Positions 33,358-43,423 of a stretch of DNA of 64,000 nt are shown here, piece by piece (positions within the stretch are counted from its first letter, which is position 1; every line of letters starts with the position of its first letter). The translations under genes and the position numbers were made by a program. Below the pieces are notes generated by a model, which was given only the letters and a program-made list of their open reading frames with translations, was not told where the DNA came from and did not search any database. This DNA is from Anaspis maculata (taxonomy: Eukaryota; Arthropoda; Insecta; Coleoptera; Scraptiidae). The DNA lies in NCBI GenBank assembly GCA_949128115.1, contig OX421962.1, positions 101,772,836 to 101,836,835 on the forward strand, in the 5' to 3' direction.

Positions 33358-35068
33358 TATAGTTCAAGAAAGATGGATTTTAACCTCGGAAAAATATGAA
33401 CATCCTGTAATTTTGACATTCTGTTTAGAATTGAGTGCTCTACAACATATCCAAAATCGCCAAAAATCGCACCCGGGGGTTTTGAGCTATTGGAGGGGAG
33501 GTAAAAAATTGAAACTTGAAATAGAGGGGATGAAACCCGTGAATCCATTGGAAGAATAGTATATTATATACCAAGGTTGAGAAAGTATTATTATAGCTGA
33601 AGCGCCAGTTTAGATCCCGAAGCGCAGCTGAGGGATATAAGGCGCTGAAGCTATAATAATTTTCTCGACCGTGGTTTATATAGAATTTTTTTTACTACTT
33701 GAAAATCTCCATCCTAGTCGAGGGACAGGTTAATAATGATGTACTTCACGGCTAGTAGTGGAAAAAATACGTTATAATTCGACGGATCATATCCCGTTGA
33801 TACCATTTGGCACAAAAAGTGTCGATCTTGTTGAAAGGGGGTCGTGGGGGGGGGGGGCGAAGCTCTGCTAGGTGGTCCATTTAGTCTTTTCTGGCCCTGT
33901 AGAACCAATCACGACTAGTTTAGTATCTTTTCCGACCAAATTCAATTTCCGAAACTCGAATCCGATGTATTTTGGACGAAAACAAGCTCGAACAAGTTAA
34001 CTTGAGAAAACTTGTTTTTTCTTCGACAATTTTTACGATTTTTTTTTTCACTCACACTTTTTGAGGTGTTTATCCTTTAACAATTTCCAGGGGGCCGTTA
34101 AACTGAAGTGTATTCTTCATGAAAATCATACACTTGATGTATAATTTTGTTTTCCGAGTTTAAAAAATCTTTTTCAACCTGAGCCGGCGCGGCGCGTCGT
34201 CTACTACTGACCAGAACACTACAACATGCACCTTTGAATGAAATTAGCTCAAACAATTGAAAAAATTATAACTAATTTCTGAAAATTTAAGGATCTCTGC
34301 AGAACTGAACTCCCTATAACATGAACAAAATTGCCATGAATCGCACTGCAGGATTTTGAGTTATTCGAGAAGGAGGATAACATTTTGGCAAGATTCATAC
34401 TCTATGAACTGTTACCTCTTCCCTCAAATAACTCGAAACTGTTCAGTGCGATTCATGGTGATTTTGTTTATGTTATAGTGATTTCAATTTTGCACAGATC
34501 CTCGAATTTTTAGAGATAAGTTGTTATTTCTTCAATAATTTGATCTATTTTCATTGAAAGGTGCATGCTGTAGTGTTCCGGTCAGTAGTAGATGACGCGC
34601 CGCGCCGGCTCAGGTTTAAATCGATTTTTTCAACTCAAAAAACAAAATTATACATCGAGTGGATGATTTTTGTGAAGGATACACTTCAATCTAATGACCC
34701 CTGGAATATTTTCAAAGATGAACATCTCTAACAGTAAAAAAAATCGTCAAAATTGTCAAATAAAAAAAGAGTTTTTTCAAGTTAACTTGTTCGAACTTGT
34801 TGTCATCCAAATTTATAGATCGAATTAAATTCCAGGGGATTGAATTTAGTCGGAAAAGATCCCAAGCTTGTGATCGGTTCAATATGGCGCAGGAAAAAAA
34901 AAGAACCCCCTAGCCGAGCTTCGCATCCCCACGATTCCCCTTGGACAATGATCGACACTTTTTGTAACAAAATGATATCAGCGGGATACAATGCGTCGAA
35001 TCACGATGCTTTGTATTCAATGGATTGACGGCTTTAATCCCCTGCATTTCAATTTGCAATTTTTGAGT
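33358..35068. mobile_element. Foldback element, family A, copy 2
   Basis: It shares the sequence and layout of 1-1612, centred near 34396 (atgaacaaaat at 34321-34331 facing attttgtttat at 34461-34471). The left arm starts with the same atagttcaagaaagatgg end seen inverted at the right end of copy 1. The right arm stops early at about 35068, leaving the outer ~150 bases of the left arm unpaired. The left arm also holds an insertion at about 33552-33763. No coding capacity. Confidence 0.85.
33552..33763. mobile_element. Insertion in the left arm, containing a small palindrome
   Basis: About 210 bases here are missing from the right arm and from both arms of copy 1, which join the flanks directly. 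Within it, 33571-33674 is a hairpin: ccaaggttgagaaagtatta and agctataataattttctc-type arms around an agcgcc…ggcgct core. The exact ends and target duplication are unclear because the flanks are TA-rich. Confidence 0.65.
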
Positions 35069-35337
35069 TTGTCATCATTTCATATACAGCATCTCTGTTG
35101 ATTGTTTGTTCTATTGTAAGATCTACGCGAAAAAGGTTTATTATCGGTACGACGGATTGAAAAACCTCCTTGCAAGGGGTGTTTTTTGAGGTTTATCAAA
35201 TTGTTATAGGACCTTAAAATCCATCACGAGTAATGTTGATCGTTAAAAGTAGCAATTTGCGGTAGACGTAGTACATAATAAAACACCTAATATAACTTGT
35301 AATTGTTGGTTCGAATATTTCTTGAGGACATATTATA
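35069..35337. other. Unassigned spacer
   Basis: A+T-rich; nothing recognised. Confidence 0.4.
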
Positions 35338-35777
35338 CAGGCTGGCCCATTGAAAACGAAACAGATAGATTTTTGAGCATTCGCCCTCATTATTTTGAAA
35401 TAAGCCCGAACAGATCAACTTTGTTTTCAAGGGAGACGTTCAACTGTTATTAATTTAACCGTGGAGTTTCACCCCCGTAGTCAGGGTGGCAGCCCCTTCG
35501 TAAATTTTAAATGACAATCGGGGTTTAGTGATTCATCATTTCAAAGCTGGTTCAATTGTCTTGTGTTATTTTTTTTTTTCAATTTGATACAAATTTATCA
35601 AGATGATGCTAATTTCAGTGTTTTCGGAGGGTTACAGCACCTTCTAGGAGGCTGGCTCGTAGGTACCGAAGCCATGACGCTGCTTATGTCCGTCTAGTAA
35701 ATATATTACAGTATACAAATAAGTGTGAGGTCAAGTGTCCGAAAATTTGTCTGTTTCGTCTTTGTCAGGCCACCCTG
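35338..35777. mobile_element. MITE with ~40-base terminal inverted repeats and TA flanks
   Basis: The left end caggctggcccattgaaaac and right end gtctttgtcaggccaccctg are imperfect mirrors, with pairing through gaaacagatagattttt-like sequence. TA lies at 35336-35337 and 35778-35779, fitting a Tc1/mariner-type insertion. The interior is not palindromic, unlike the foldbacks. Confidence 0.75.
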
Positions 35778-35801
35778 TAGAAACGTTTCGACTCGACGTA
35801 A

Positions 35802-35982
35802 AGGTGGGATTTCGTTGCGACTGCCGGACGTAGCGTCTCGCCGCGACGTCCGGACGTTATTGACTAGTACAATGCGTTTTGGTCGACCGAGCAGTTGAGA
35901 CGCACGGCGTTGACGAAATCACTTCTATTAAAACGCATTGCACTAGTCATTAACGTCCGGCAGTCGCAACGAAATCCCACCT
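35802..35982. mobile_element. Harbinger-like MITE with TAA target duplication
   Basis: Perfect inverted ends of about 29 bases (aggtgggatttcgttgcgac… and its mirror), flanked by TAA at 35799-35801 and 35983-35985. A three-base TWA duplication is typical of PIF/Harbinger elements. A second inner inverted pair (gacgttattgactagtacaa near 35855, mirrored near 35940) makes most of its 181 bases a hairpin. Confidence 0.85.
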
Positions 35983-36027
35983 TAACCTATCCAGAATTGA
36001 GCCGTGGGTGGGTCCATGTTTTCCATT

Positions 36028-37257
36028 CAGTGTCCTCCCATAGTATAGTTCGTAATCCTTGAGGAATAATTTTTCCTGTTGGAATAAATTGACAGGGAAT
36101 AGAATTTTTTGTAACAATTTCTCCTGCAGAATTGAGAGGACACCACAATTATCTGTATCTTGCAGTATACACAGAGTGTTTCAAAAAAACTTTCACGTTT
36201 TTTTGACACCCTGTGTTCAAATATTGGAAATGATTCGGCTTTTGCTTTTGAGTCCGAATAATATTATTTGATGTGATTATGATCATAATATACAGGTGTT
36301 CATTTTCAAACTTTCTACTCCAGATTTTTCGCCACCAAATTTTTTACCAAAAAACGCCTAAACAGGTGAACTTTCATTTGAACCTTTGGGACACTTAGAT
36401 TGTATTGCAATCACTTGGACTTGTATTGCAGAACTTTTATCTTCAAACCCTTCGTCCCCACCCTACTTCAAAATTTCGAATAGCATTACTTATCATGTGA
36501 CACATCAAATTGAAATTGATAAACTTCTCTTTCTGCCCGAAATATAAAAAAAAATTCAACCCATCCCTTGATCCTCTCAAAGTAGAGTAGGGTGGGAACT
36601 AAGGGGTTGAAGATAAAAATGTGCCAACACGTGTTTCAGATGTTCATTTCAAAATTAATATTGATCTGTTTTCGCTAGAAAATCGATTTTCAAGGATCGG
36701 AAGTTACTAGGGAAAGAACTTTCCTTTAATTAACAATTAGAGAATTTGAGGGACTCTGGGAATTATATGAAAAATTTAAAAACATTCCTGTCAAAATGAG
36801 AATTTTATTATCTTCAATTTGATATATCACAGGAGGGGTAATGCTATTTGGAATTTATTTGGAAGTAGGGTAGAGTAAAGGCGAAGGGTATGAAGATGAA
36901 AATTTGGCAATACTCCTAGATGTCCCACTTGAAATGAAAATTGACCTGTTTTGGCGTTTTCCTGAAAAAAAACATTGGTGCCAAAAAATCTGAGGTGGGA
37001 AGTTTGAAAATGGACACCTGTATTATGATCATAATCAAGTTATTTGGACTTGATTCATCATTTCCAATATTCAAATACAAGGTGTCAAAAAACGTGACAG
37101 TTTTTTTAAAACACTTGTTATACTGCAAGATGTAAAAAATGTTGGTGTCAAAATTTGAATTCTACATGAAAAATTGTCATGAAAAATTCTTTTCCCTGCC
37201 AATTTATTCCAACGGAGAAAATTTTAACATGGAGGGGAAATCTCGGAGGATCACCCT
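36028..37257. mobile_element. Foldback element K
   Basis: Diverged mirror arms centred near 36640. Examples are ttggaataaattgacaggga (about 36079) against ccctgccaatttattccaac (about 37195), and tatgatcataatatacaggtgttcatttt against aaaatggacacctgtattatgatcata (36277 and 37005). The ends are cagtgtcctcc and ggaggatcaccctg-like. Arms differ more than in other foldbacks, suggesting greater age. Confidence 0.8.
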
Positions 37258-37300
37258 GTACTTTTGATTACACTCATCAGCTGCTTTCCGGGTAGCTGGT

Positions 37301-37860
37301 AGGTCATTTTTGCGTTTTCATGCCTCTCCGAGCTAAAACCATAGTCCAGCGGTCAGTCTGCAACTCCTCGGGTGGTCTTAGGCAAACCCCACAAGAACAC
37401 ATGCCTCCAGCCGACGCGACGGTACGGCAATGTGTAGAGGAAAGCCGGCAGCTTGGTCGGGAGGCGGACGAAGTCAGGAACACCAGCGCAGGGAGCGTGG
37501 ATGTATCGGACATCCGCACCTGCGGTGAAAGACGGAGTCGAGGTCAATCGTGCGCTTGTCGGCCTCAGTGCTTGGATGGACCGACCATCAAACATCCAGG
37601 CACCACATTGCGGCTCGGTGAGTCCGGCTGGTCCGAGAGAGGGGTACAATGGGCCCATTAATGAGGCCTACGTGCCAGGTAAAACTTAGTTTCGCTAACG
37701 CCCCAAAATGGAATCCAGAATCCAGGTCATTTTTGCGTTTTCTTGCCTATCCGTGCTAAAACCATTGTCCAGCGCCTCGAAGACCATGTTGTGTTCACGA
37801 TGTTTGGTGTCCCGAAGACACTGGTTTGCGATAATGGCGAACAATTTGTCAGCTAAATTC
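37301..37860 (+). pseudogene. Gypsy-type integrase fragment broken by repeat R3
   Basis: In one plus-strand frame, 37724-37860 reads as the middle of a retroviral-type integrase core: VFLPIRAKTIVQRLEDHVVF, then FGVPKTLVCDNGEQF, which holds the second catalytic Asp (in CDNG), then VSAKF. The beginning of this stretch (about 49 bases, VFMPLRAKTIVQR) is also present at 37301-37349, and between them lie a short spacer and R3. The first catalytic Asp, the final Glu and the zinc-binding N-terminal domain are missing, so this is a remnant. Family assignment to Gypsy rests on the GVP…D.G.QF pattern. Confidence 0.75.
37399..37725 (+). repeat. Dispersed repeat R3, copy 2
   Basis: Same orientation and nearly the same extent as 24800-25129, from acatgcctccagcc to gaatccagaatccag. 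Here it lies between two copies of a 49-base integrase segment. Confidence 0.8.
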
Positions 37861-39387
37861 CTCGCACTTTTCTGGTTTCTTGGTGCGCCTGGAACTTGAT
37901 CAAAGCACTGGGACAAGGATTTTTTGGTCGTTTTTTTGTTGAAAGACAAAGGCACTGAAACGAGGAAACAAGTAAAAATTATTGTTTTTATCACTCGGTT
38001 GCCACTGCCCTGACCACAGTGACTGCAAATCCCTGCTGCGCTGCAAATTATAATTTTGAATCGTGGGTTGCAAGTCGGACTTATGATTTAGCTCTTGTAG
38101 TGAGTTTTTCCTCTTATTTTCCTCCAAAAAAATCGTCTGATGTCCCTTTTTGTGTTGTTGGTGAAATATGAACTTCTACAGATGGGTTCATACTTGGCGG
38201 ATAAGGTCAATTGCATACAGAAACCGCGGAGTCTTGATCTTTGCCAGTTTTTTCAAGAGTTTGCCGATGACTGCTCTTTATTCAAGAATTTGCGGTTTTC
38301 TCATTTTACATTGGAGCTTTTGCGCAAGATGTGTACACAGCAGACGGTCCTCCTGAGTCCTGATGAGGCTGAAACTGGAGACGACGCTCGACTGCGCCCA
38401 TAAATTTTAATAACAAGAGTAATCGCTTTAATTCAAGCAGCAGTACCTACCTACACAGCGCAGGGCTCGTTGTATGCAACAAAGTGCAACGACCAAATCT
38501 AGCTGCTTCGTTAACATTAACCCAACAACAACAAACTGCCCTCTTGTTGCGGCGATTTGTAGCACAAATTGCGTTATCATTTATGCATATCAGCGGCCCC
38601 GACTGCGATTACTTCAGGAAATAATTCGTTTAGGGCTTGTGGGCGGCGGCGGTTCCGAGAAATGCCGCCGCCATTTCTGTGTAGGTTAGGTATACATAAT
38701 TACCGTCTCAGTCAGTGTTTTACTTTAGCCGACAAACTTTTATTAAGGACGGTTTGTCGTGGTGGTAATTTTACTAGTTGCCTCGCAAAAGCAAAATTAG
38801 GTTTTGTGCTATCCTGCCTGAGCACATAAAAAGTTCGACTTTGTACTTTGTAGGAAGTTCGTAGGGCTCTTTCCTTGCTTGCCCATGTGTTGCAACAACT
38901 TCGTGTGAGTTTTCGCACTTTCGCTTGTTGCTATGACCAACCTTCGAAGACGACTACACCTTTTCTTCTAATTAATAGAACTTTGTCTATTTATCGAGTT
39001 TCTGATGCGGCTGAGACAAGAAATATGGCGACGGCTATTCGTACCCTAAGCCAGATTTCTATTGCGTTCTGTAATTTTATCCAACGATCTGCCAGTCTTT
39101 CCGCAAACTGAGCATACTAATGGTGTGAAAGACACGTGGCGACTTTCGCATGCTTCCAAATATTTCCTTTTCTTCTTCGGCTGATTTCAGCACAGCGAGT
39201 ACTGGGCGTGAGGTATATGAAGGGGCGTCTGTGTAAGTAACACGGATATCAAACAACGCCGTCTTCTGCCTCTCCCATACTCCTTTGCGTGCTGCAGTCC
39301 AGGTGCAGCCTCGCTTTGTTCTTCAATGATGAGTTTCTTCATACTGTTACCCCATGCCTTATCCATCAGTTCGCCCAAAACATCACG
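37861..39387. other. Unassigned
   Basis: Nothing recognised. Short reading frames at 38140-38403 and 38569-38829 show no domain signature. Confidence 0.4.
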
Positions 39388-39389
39388 TA

Positions 39390-39598
39390 CAGTTAAGAGC
39401 GAAATGATTCATACGGCACCGCTAGGAAGTCAGCTGGATTTCAGAAATGTTAGCTGCTTGGATTGTTCTTGAATGCCAGTTTTTATCAGAGATTGATCGT
39501 AATCCAAACTGGCATTCAAGAACGATCCAACCAGCTAACATTTCTGAAATTCAGCCGACTTCCTAGCGATGCCGTATGAATCATTTCGCTTCCAACTG
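39390..39598. mobile_element. Hairpin MITE L with TA flanks
   Basis: Full-length mirror arms of about 95 bases (cagttaagagcgaaatgatt… and …aatcatttcgcttccaactg) around a short centre near 39494. TA at 39388-39389 and 39599-39600 fits a TA target duplication. Confidence 0.85.
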
Positions 39599-39600
39599 TA

Positions 39601-40869
39601 CTTCGTCATGTTTCCTTGTTACTGGTACCACCCTTTTTTGCAACTCAATGAGTGAACACCACACCACATCTATCGCACGCAGGTGACATGGAAGCGGATG
39701 CTCTTTTATATCTGATGGCTAATGCGTCTCTAAACTCCGATAGTGTAAGTCGAAGTTCTGTCTTCTCAAAGACAGTGAAAACCATCCCCAAAATTTATTT
39801 TCAGATATTGAGAAATGAAGGGTTTTGTAGGGCCGATGGCCCATCCTTCACGACTGTCTGAAAAGGCATTTAGTTTTGATTGCAAACCAGGTGGTTCAGT
39901 AGAACACAGTCGAGGGCCCCAACTACAATAATTGATTGCTCAACTTCCGTTCATCTCTGCGTTCTTTTATAATGCTCATTGAATCATTATTTGGTTACAT
40001 GGGACCGTGCATTGACTTGCAAGACGCCGACGCCGCATGGAAAAACCCACCGAGAGAAACCACTGAGTTGACAGCCTTTCTCTTTTTCGGATCGTATGGA
40101 CCTCCGCAGTTGTGCGTTGTTTTCGTCAGCGCTCTCCTGCTGAGATGTGCTGTTGTTCTCTCTCTACTCTTTCTCTTCCGATGGTTAGATTTTTTCACTG
40201 CCCTGGTTGGTTTCGCGCTATTTCTCGCGGACTGAGTTGATACTGTAACTGGCTGATTTCTCCCTCCTTTATTCAAATATATCGTATGTTAGATATTTTG
40301 CGCTTGACCCGTTGCGCCCGTTCATGACAATATATTGAAATCGGACTGTTTGGTCAGGAAACTTTTTCAGTGTTACTTCCAAAAGTAGATTTCCGTCCTC
40401 TTTTGATTCTGGCTTTCATTTTTGTTCTTTGTACGCAACTGTTGTGGTCTTTGACATTTGGAGTAGTCCTCTCAGTGATTGCTTCCAATAGTTTTTCACC
40501 GCCTGCTTTCGAAGTCAAAGACGAAGGACATAATACAATGAGTGTATTATGTTCTTTAAAAATCTACCTACAGCTTTCCGTCTGCCTCATATTCAAAACT
40601 AATCTCAAGCACCTTTTCTGCTGAACTGCAGAATCAGAGAGGCATAATTTCATATTTCCTTCAGAAAAAAATAACAGAGCGGGGCTCTAGTGCCGAGTGG
40701 GAGCCCGGTGTTTATTGTAACAGTAGAGAGATGGCGCGACGATCCAATTTTCGTGACATTTTTATTCGCGTGGCTATTGCACTGAACGCGACGGCATTAT
40801 ATCTCGTGTCGGCGTCCTATTTATTTACGATTACAAATAACTCTTTCATATCAATATGGGGTTTTGAGA
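39601..40869. other. Unassigned
   Basis: Only a small hairpin (cataatac…gtattatg at about 40529-40556) was noticed; no gene or repeat recognised. Confidence 0.4.
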
Positions 40870-41960
40870 CCCTACTCGGTTGGCTGATCATCTCACTAAA
40901 AAAAATGACTTCACAACTTTCGGTCTGCCAGGAAATATCATCCAACTATTTTGCGCATTTATTCACTCTGTAATGAGAAGTAATTTAGGCTGAATTGGTC
41001 GATTTCGTTCGAAACGCCCAACGTAGGCGCATAGTCCAGAGTCCTGTCTAGTGTGAGTGCTTATTTATTCACGTCGATGCGGCATCTAATTCGCGTGGTT
41101 TATTAATATTGTTACGAGCGACGATCTCGTGCATACTGGCAAACACGCAATCTTTCTGGACTCTTCCACAGCCGCAATGTACAAATGCGCGGAGCTCTGG
41201 ACATTCCTAGAGTCAACTCGATGGCATTGAAATACATGGAGACTCCAACGTTTGATCGAGACACATCTGTCCATTTTGGCGGAGGCGCCGCTTCTAGAAC
41301 ACAGCAGAATTATGCGGGTAACGTGTGTGATTATTCAGGAGCGGTCTAGAAACCGCATATGCCGGACCACTATGGAAATTGCTGGAAGATGATAGAAAGC
41401 TCGGGAACGCTAATCGGAGGCATATAAAAGCACCGTCTCCAAATGCGACAGTTAGTATTGAATTGGAATGCGAAGAGATAGCGAGCGGATTAAAGCAAAG
41501 TGCCTGCTATATATTCCAAGTAGATAATTGTTGGCGTGTATTCATTGTAGTACGCAGTAATAAACAGTGTGTATTAAAACGATCGTCTAAATTATATTCG
41601 AACCCTTACGCGAAATACGTAACAATATTTAATTTGACGATCTCCGATCTTAACTTAAGGGGTTCATGAGACGGCCTATGGACCCGATTAGTTACTCAGG
41701 TCGTATGTTACACTTTCACTAAGAATTGGAAATTCTCGACAAAGTTTTGATACTTCGCGCGGTTCGTGACCTGACCAAGGCATTCATAAGGCGGTTCCAT
41801 TTATCAATCAGTCTCTCTTGGTTTCAAGTTAATTAATAATATTGGATTATTGACCATCAATCTTACGTAGGAGAATACTTCAAGAACATTAGGCTTAGCA
41901 AATGAGCAATTTCCACATAGGGGAAGGTAGGGCAAAGATGCTACCCGCTTTGCTAGAACC
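40870..41960. repeat. Dispersed repeat R1, copy 2
   Basis: It matches parts of 27148-29300 on both sides of a solo LTR: ggttggctgatcatct (about 40880), agtctctcttggtttcaag (about 41810) and aaatgagcaatttccacatagggg (about 41902). It lacks the BEL/Pao insertion found in copy 1. Confidence 0.65.
41110..41624 (+). mobile_element. Solo LTR, 515 bases, with 4-bp target duplication
   Basis: It begins tgttacg and ends cgtaaca (TG…CA with inverted 7-base ends) and is flanked by atat at 41106-41109 and 41625-41628. It contains a TATA-like catataaaag (41421-41430) and a polyadenylation signal aataaa (41559-41564) in the right order for a plus-strand LTR. No primer-binding site or internal coding DNA follows, so recombination between two LTRs probably removed the interior. 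The small frame at 41379-41669 is LTR sequence, not a gene. A Gypsy origin is likely from the 4-base duplication. Confidence 0.85.
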
Positions 41961-42019
41961 TCGCACGAAGAAGCCCAACAGGATTAAATCGGGACGTAGT
42001 TCAAAAGATGTTTTCCGGA

Positions 42020-42226
42020 AAGGTGATTTCCAAACGGGAGGACGTCAGTTTCGGCCTCCAAGAAGCCAGATCTGATCCCGTTGAACTTTTGTGGGGTTAC
42101 CTCAAATGAAATGTATTCGCCATATCACTTGCTACACTGCATGATCTCATAAACAATATTCTGGAAGAAATGGCGGCTATTTCAGCAATGTGTGAGCCAA
42201 CTTTGACGGATTTTAGTTCCGATTAA
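42020..42226 (+). pseudogene. Tc1/mariner-type transposase C-terminal remnant
   Basis: Translation gives PPRSPDLIPLNF, then after a one-base frameshift LLWGYLK, a stop, and NVFAISLATLHDLINNILEE followed by MAAISAMCEPTLTDF and a stop at 42226. PPRSPDLxPLDFxLWGYxK is the segment around the last catalytic acidic residue of IS630-Tc1-mariner transposases. The helix-turn-helix and first catalytic Asp are not present. The frameshift and internal stop show it is dead. Terminal repeats were not identified. Confidence 0.75.
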
Positions 42227-42369
42227 AAAGCTTCAACAGTGAGGGGAAAGACATCATGACAATGTAGTTTTCCATAGATGAATTTCTCAAGCTTTCAGAC
42301 TGCTTTTGGAAAATTGAATAAAATAATTTCTTACCCACTTACAGATTTTTTTAAGAGCTACACGACCTT

Positions 42370-42520
42370 CTAGACACAATCATTATACCAACTACCAACA
42401 CCACAAAAAAAGCTGTCATGCGATTTTTGGGGTATTCCCGTTGGGTATACTATGAAGTCTGAATCGTGATCTTGTAGATATAAATGAGCTGCATCTAATT
42501 ATGGGTAAGGCTCTAGAATC
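42370..42520 (-). repeat. Direct repeat flanking a Gypsy RT fragment, copy 1
   Basis: Resembles 43215-43370 in the same orientation, with the identical core tactatgaagtctgaatcgt gatcttgtagatataaat. The copies enclose the RT fragment. Confidence 0.8.
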
Positions 42521-42523
42521 GAG

Positions 42524-43140
42524 TCATAAAAACTGTTTCACCGCTTTGACCTTTTCGTGTCCTGGACGAAGTTGGCTATTGCCAATTTCGAAGCCCAAGA
42601 ACGTCACATAGTCTATTAAGAAGGTGCATTTCTTCAAATTCAAAGTTGATCCTTCACGCAGGATCTTTCTCAGGTTTGAAAAAGAGTCTTGTATTGTCGT
42701 GGCGTGAAGCAAGACGTCATCAAGATAGGCGGATGCGGAGTCATTAGGTGCTTTGCTTTTACAACCTGAACTAAGTACATATTCTGACCGAAGTTGTTAG
42801 TGGTATCTCACTTTCGTGCATGTGATTTCTCGCTCTTTTTCTCTCCAACTTGGATCAGATCAGTGAGTTTTGTGGTAAAAGGAAAGCACCTATTGGTAGA
42901 CCGAAGCAACTTATTCGTGAGTCCCTGGAAAGTTTTTGATGTGTTTGTCAGGCCGAAAGGCATTTTGTCGTACTCATATTGCTCAGAATAAGTTACGAAC
43001 GAGGTGTAGTGTTTTGCCTTTTTCGCTATCGGAATTTGATGGTAACCGGACTTCAGGTCCAAGCTTGTAAAGTAGACGCTTCCCTACAATCGATCAATCT
43101 GACCGTGAATTCTGGTTTCTCCTTGGCCAAAAGCACTGGT
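42524..43140 (-). pseudogene. Gypsy-type reverse transcriptase fragment
   Basis: Minus-strand frames cover much of the RT fingers and palm: VYFTSLDLKSGYHQIPIAKK (about 43080 down), then TSFVTYSEQYEYDKMPFGLT with NTSKTFQ, then after a break SAYLDDVLLHATTIQDSF (about 42735-42680), which holds an intact YLDD catalytic motif. STLNLKKCTFL and FLGFEIGNSQLRPGHEKVKA follow. The order and spacing fit Ty3/Gypsy RT. The ~80 bases between TFQ…LL and YLDD do not align, and upstream palm sequence around 43140-43240 is frameshifted. A complete RT would be near 250 residues within a Pol of over 1,000, so this is a dead fragment. Confidence 0.85.
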
Positions 43141-43214
43141 GAAGAACAATCTGAGTCGAATTCTTCCGTATGGCATTGTTCGTCAAAAGTTTTTTTTTCA
43201 AAAGTTCACGACTT

Positions 43215-43370
43215 TTCAGACACATCATAACGAACCACTACCACAACAAAACGAGCCGCCGTGCAATTTTTAGGGCGCTCCCGGTGGATATACTATGAAG
43301 TCTGAATCGTGATCTTGTAGATATAAATAAGCTACATCTACTTGTGTGCAACGCTTCAGAATCAAGTTGA
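43215..43370 (-). repeat. Direct repeat flanking a Gypsy RT fragment, copy 2
   Basis: Partner of 42370-42520, about 845 bases away. Confidence 0.8.
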
Positions 43371-43423
43371 AAATCATAGTTGTTATTTTCATTTTTTCGG
43401 AACAACTTGGTGTTGGTGATCAA

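Noticed and set aside
41379..41669. 96-residue plus-strand frame
   Set aside because: It lies mostly within the solo LTR, including its polyadenylation signal.
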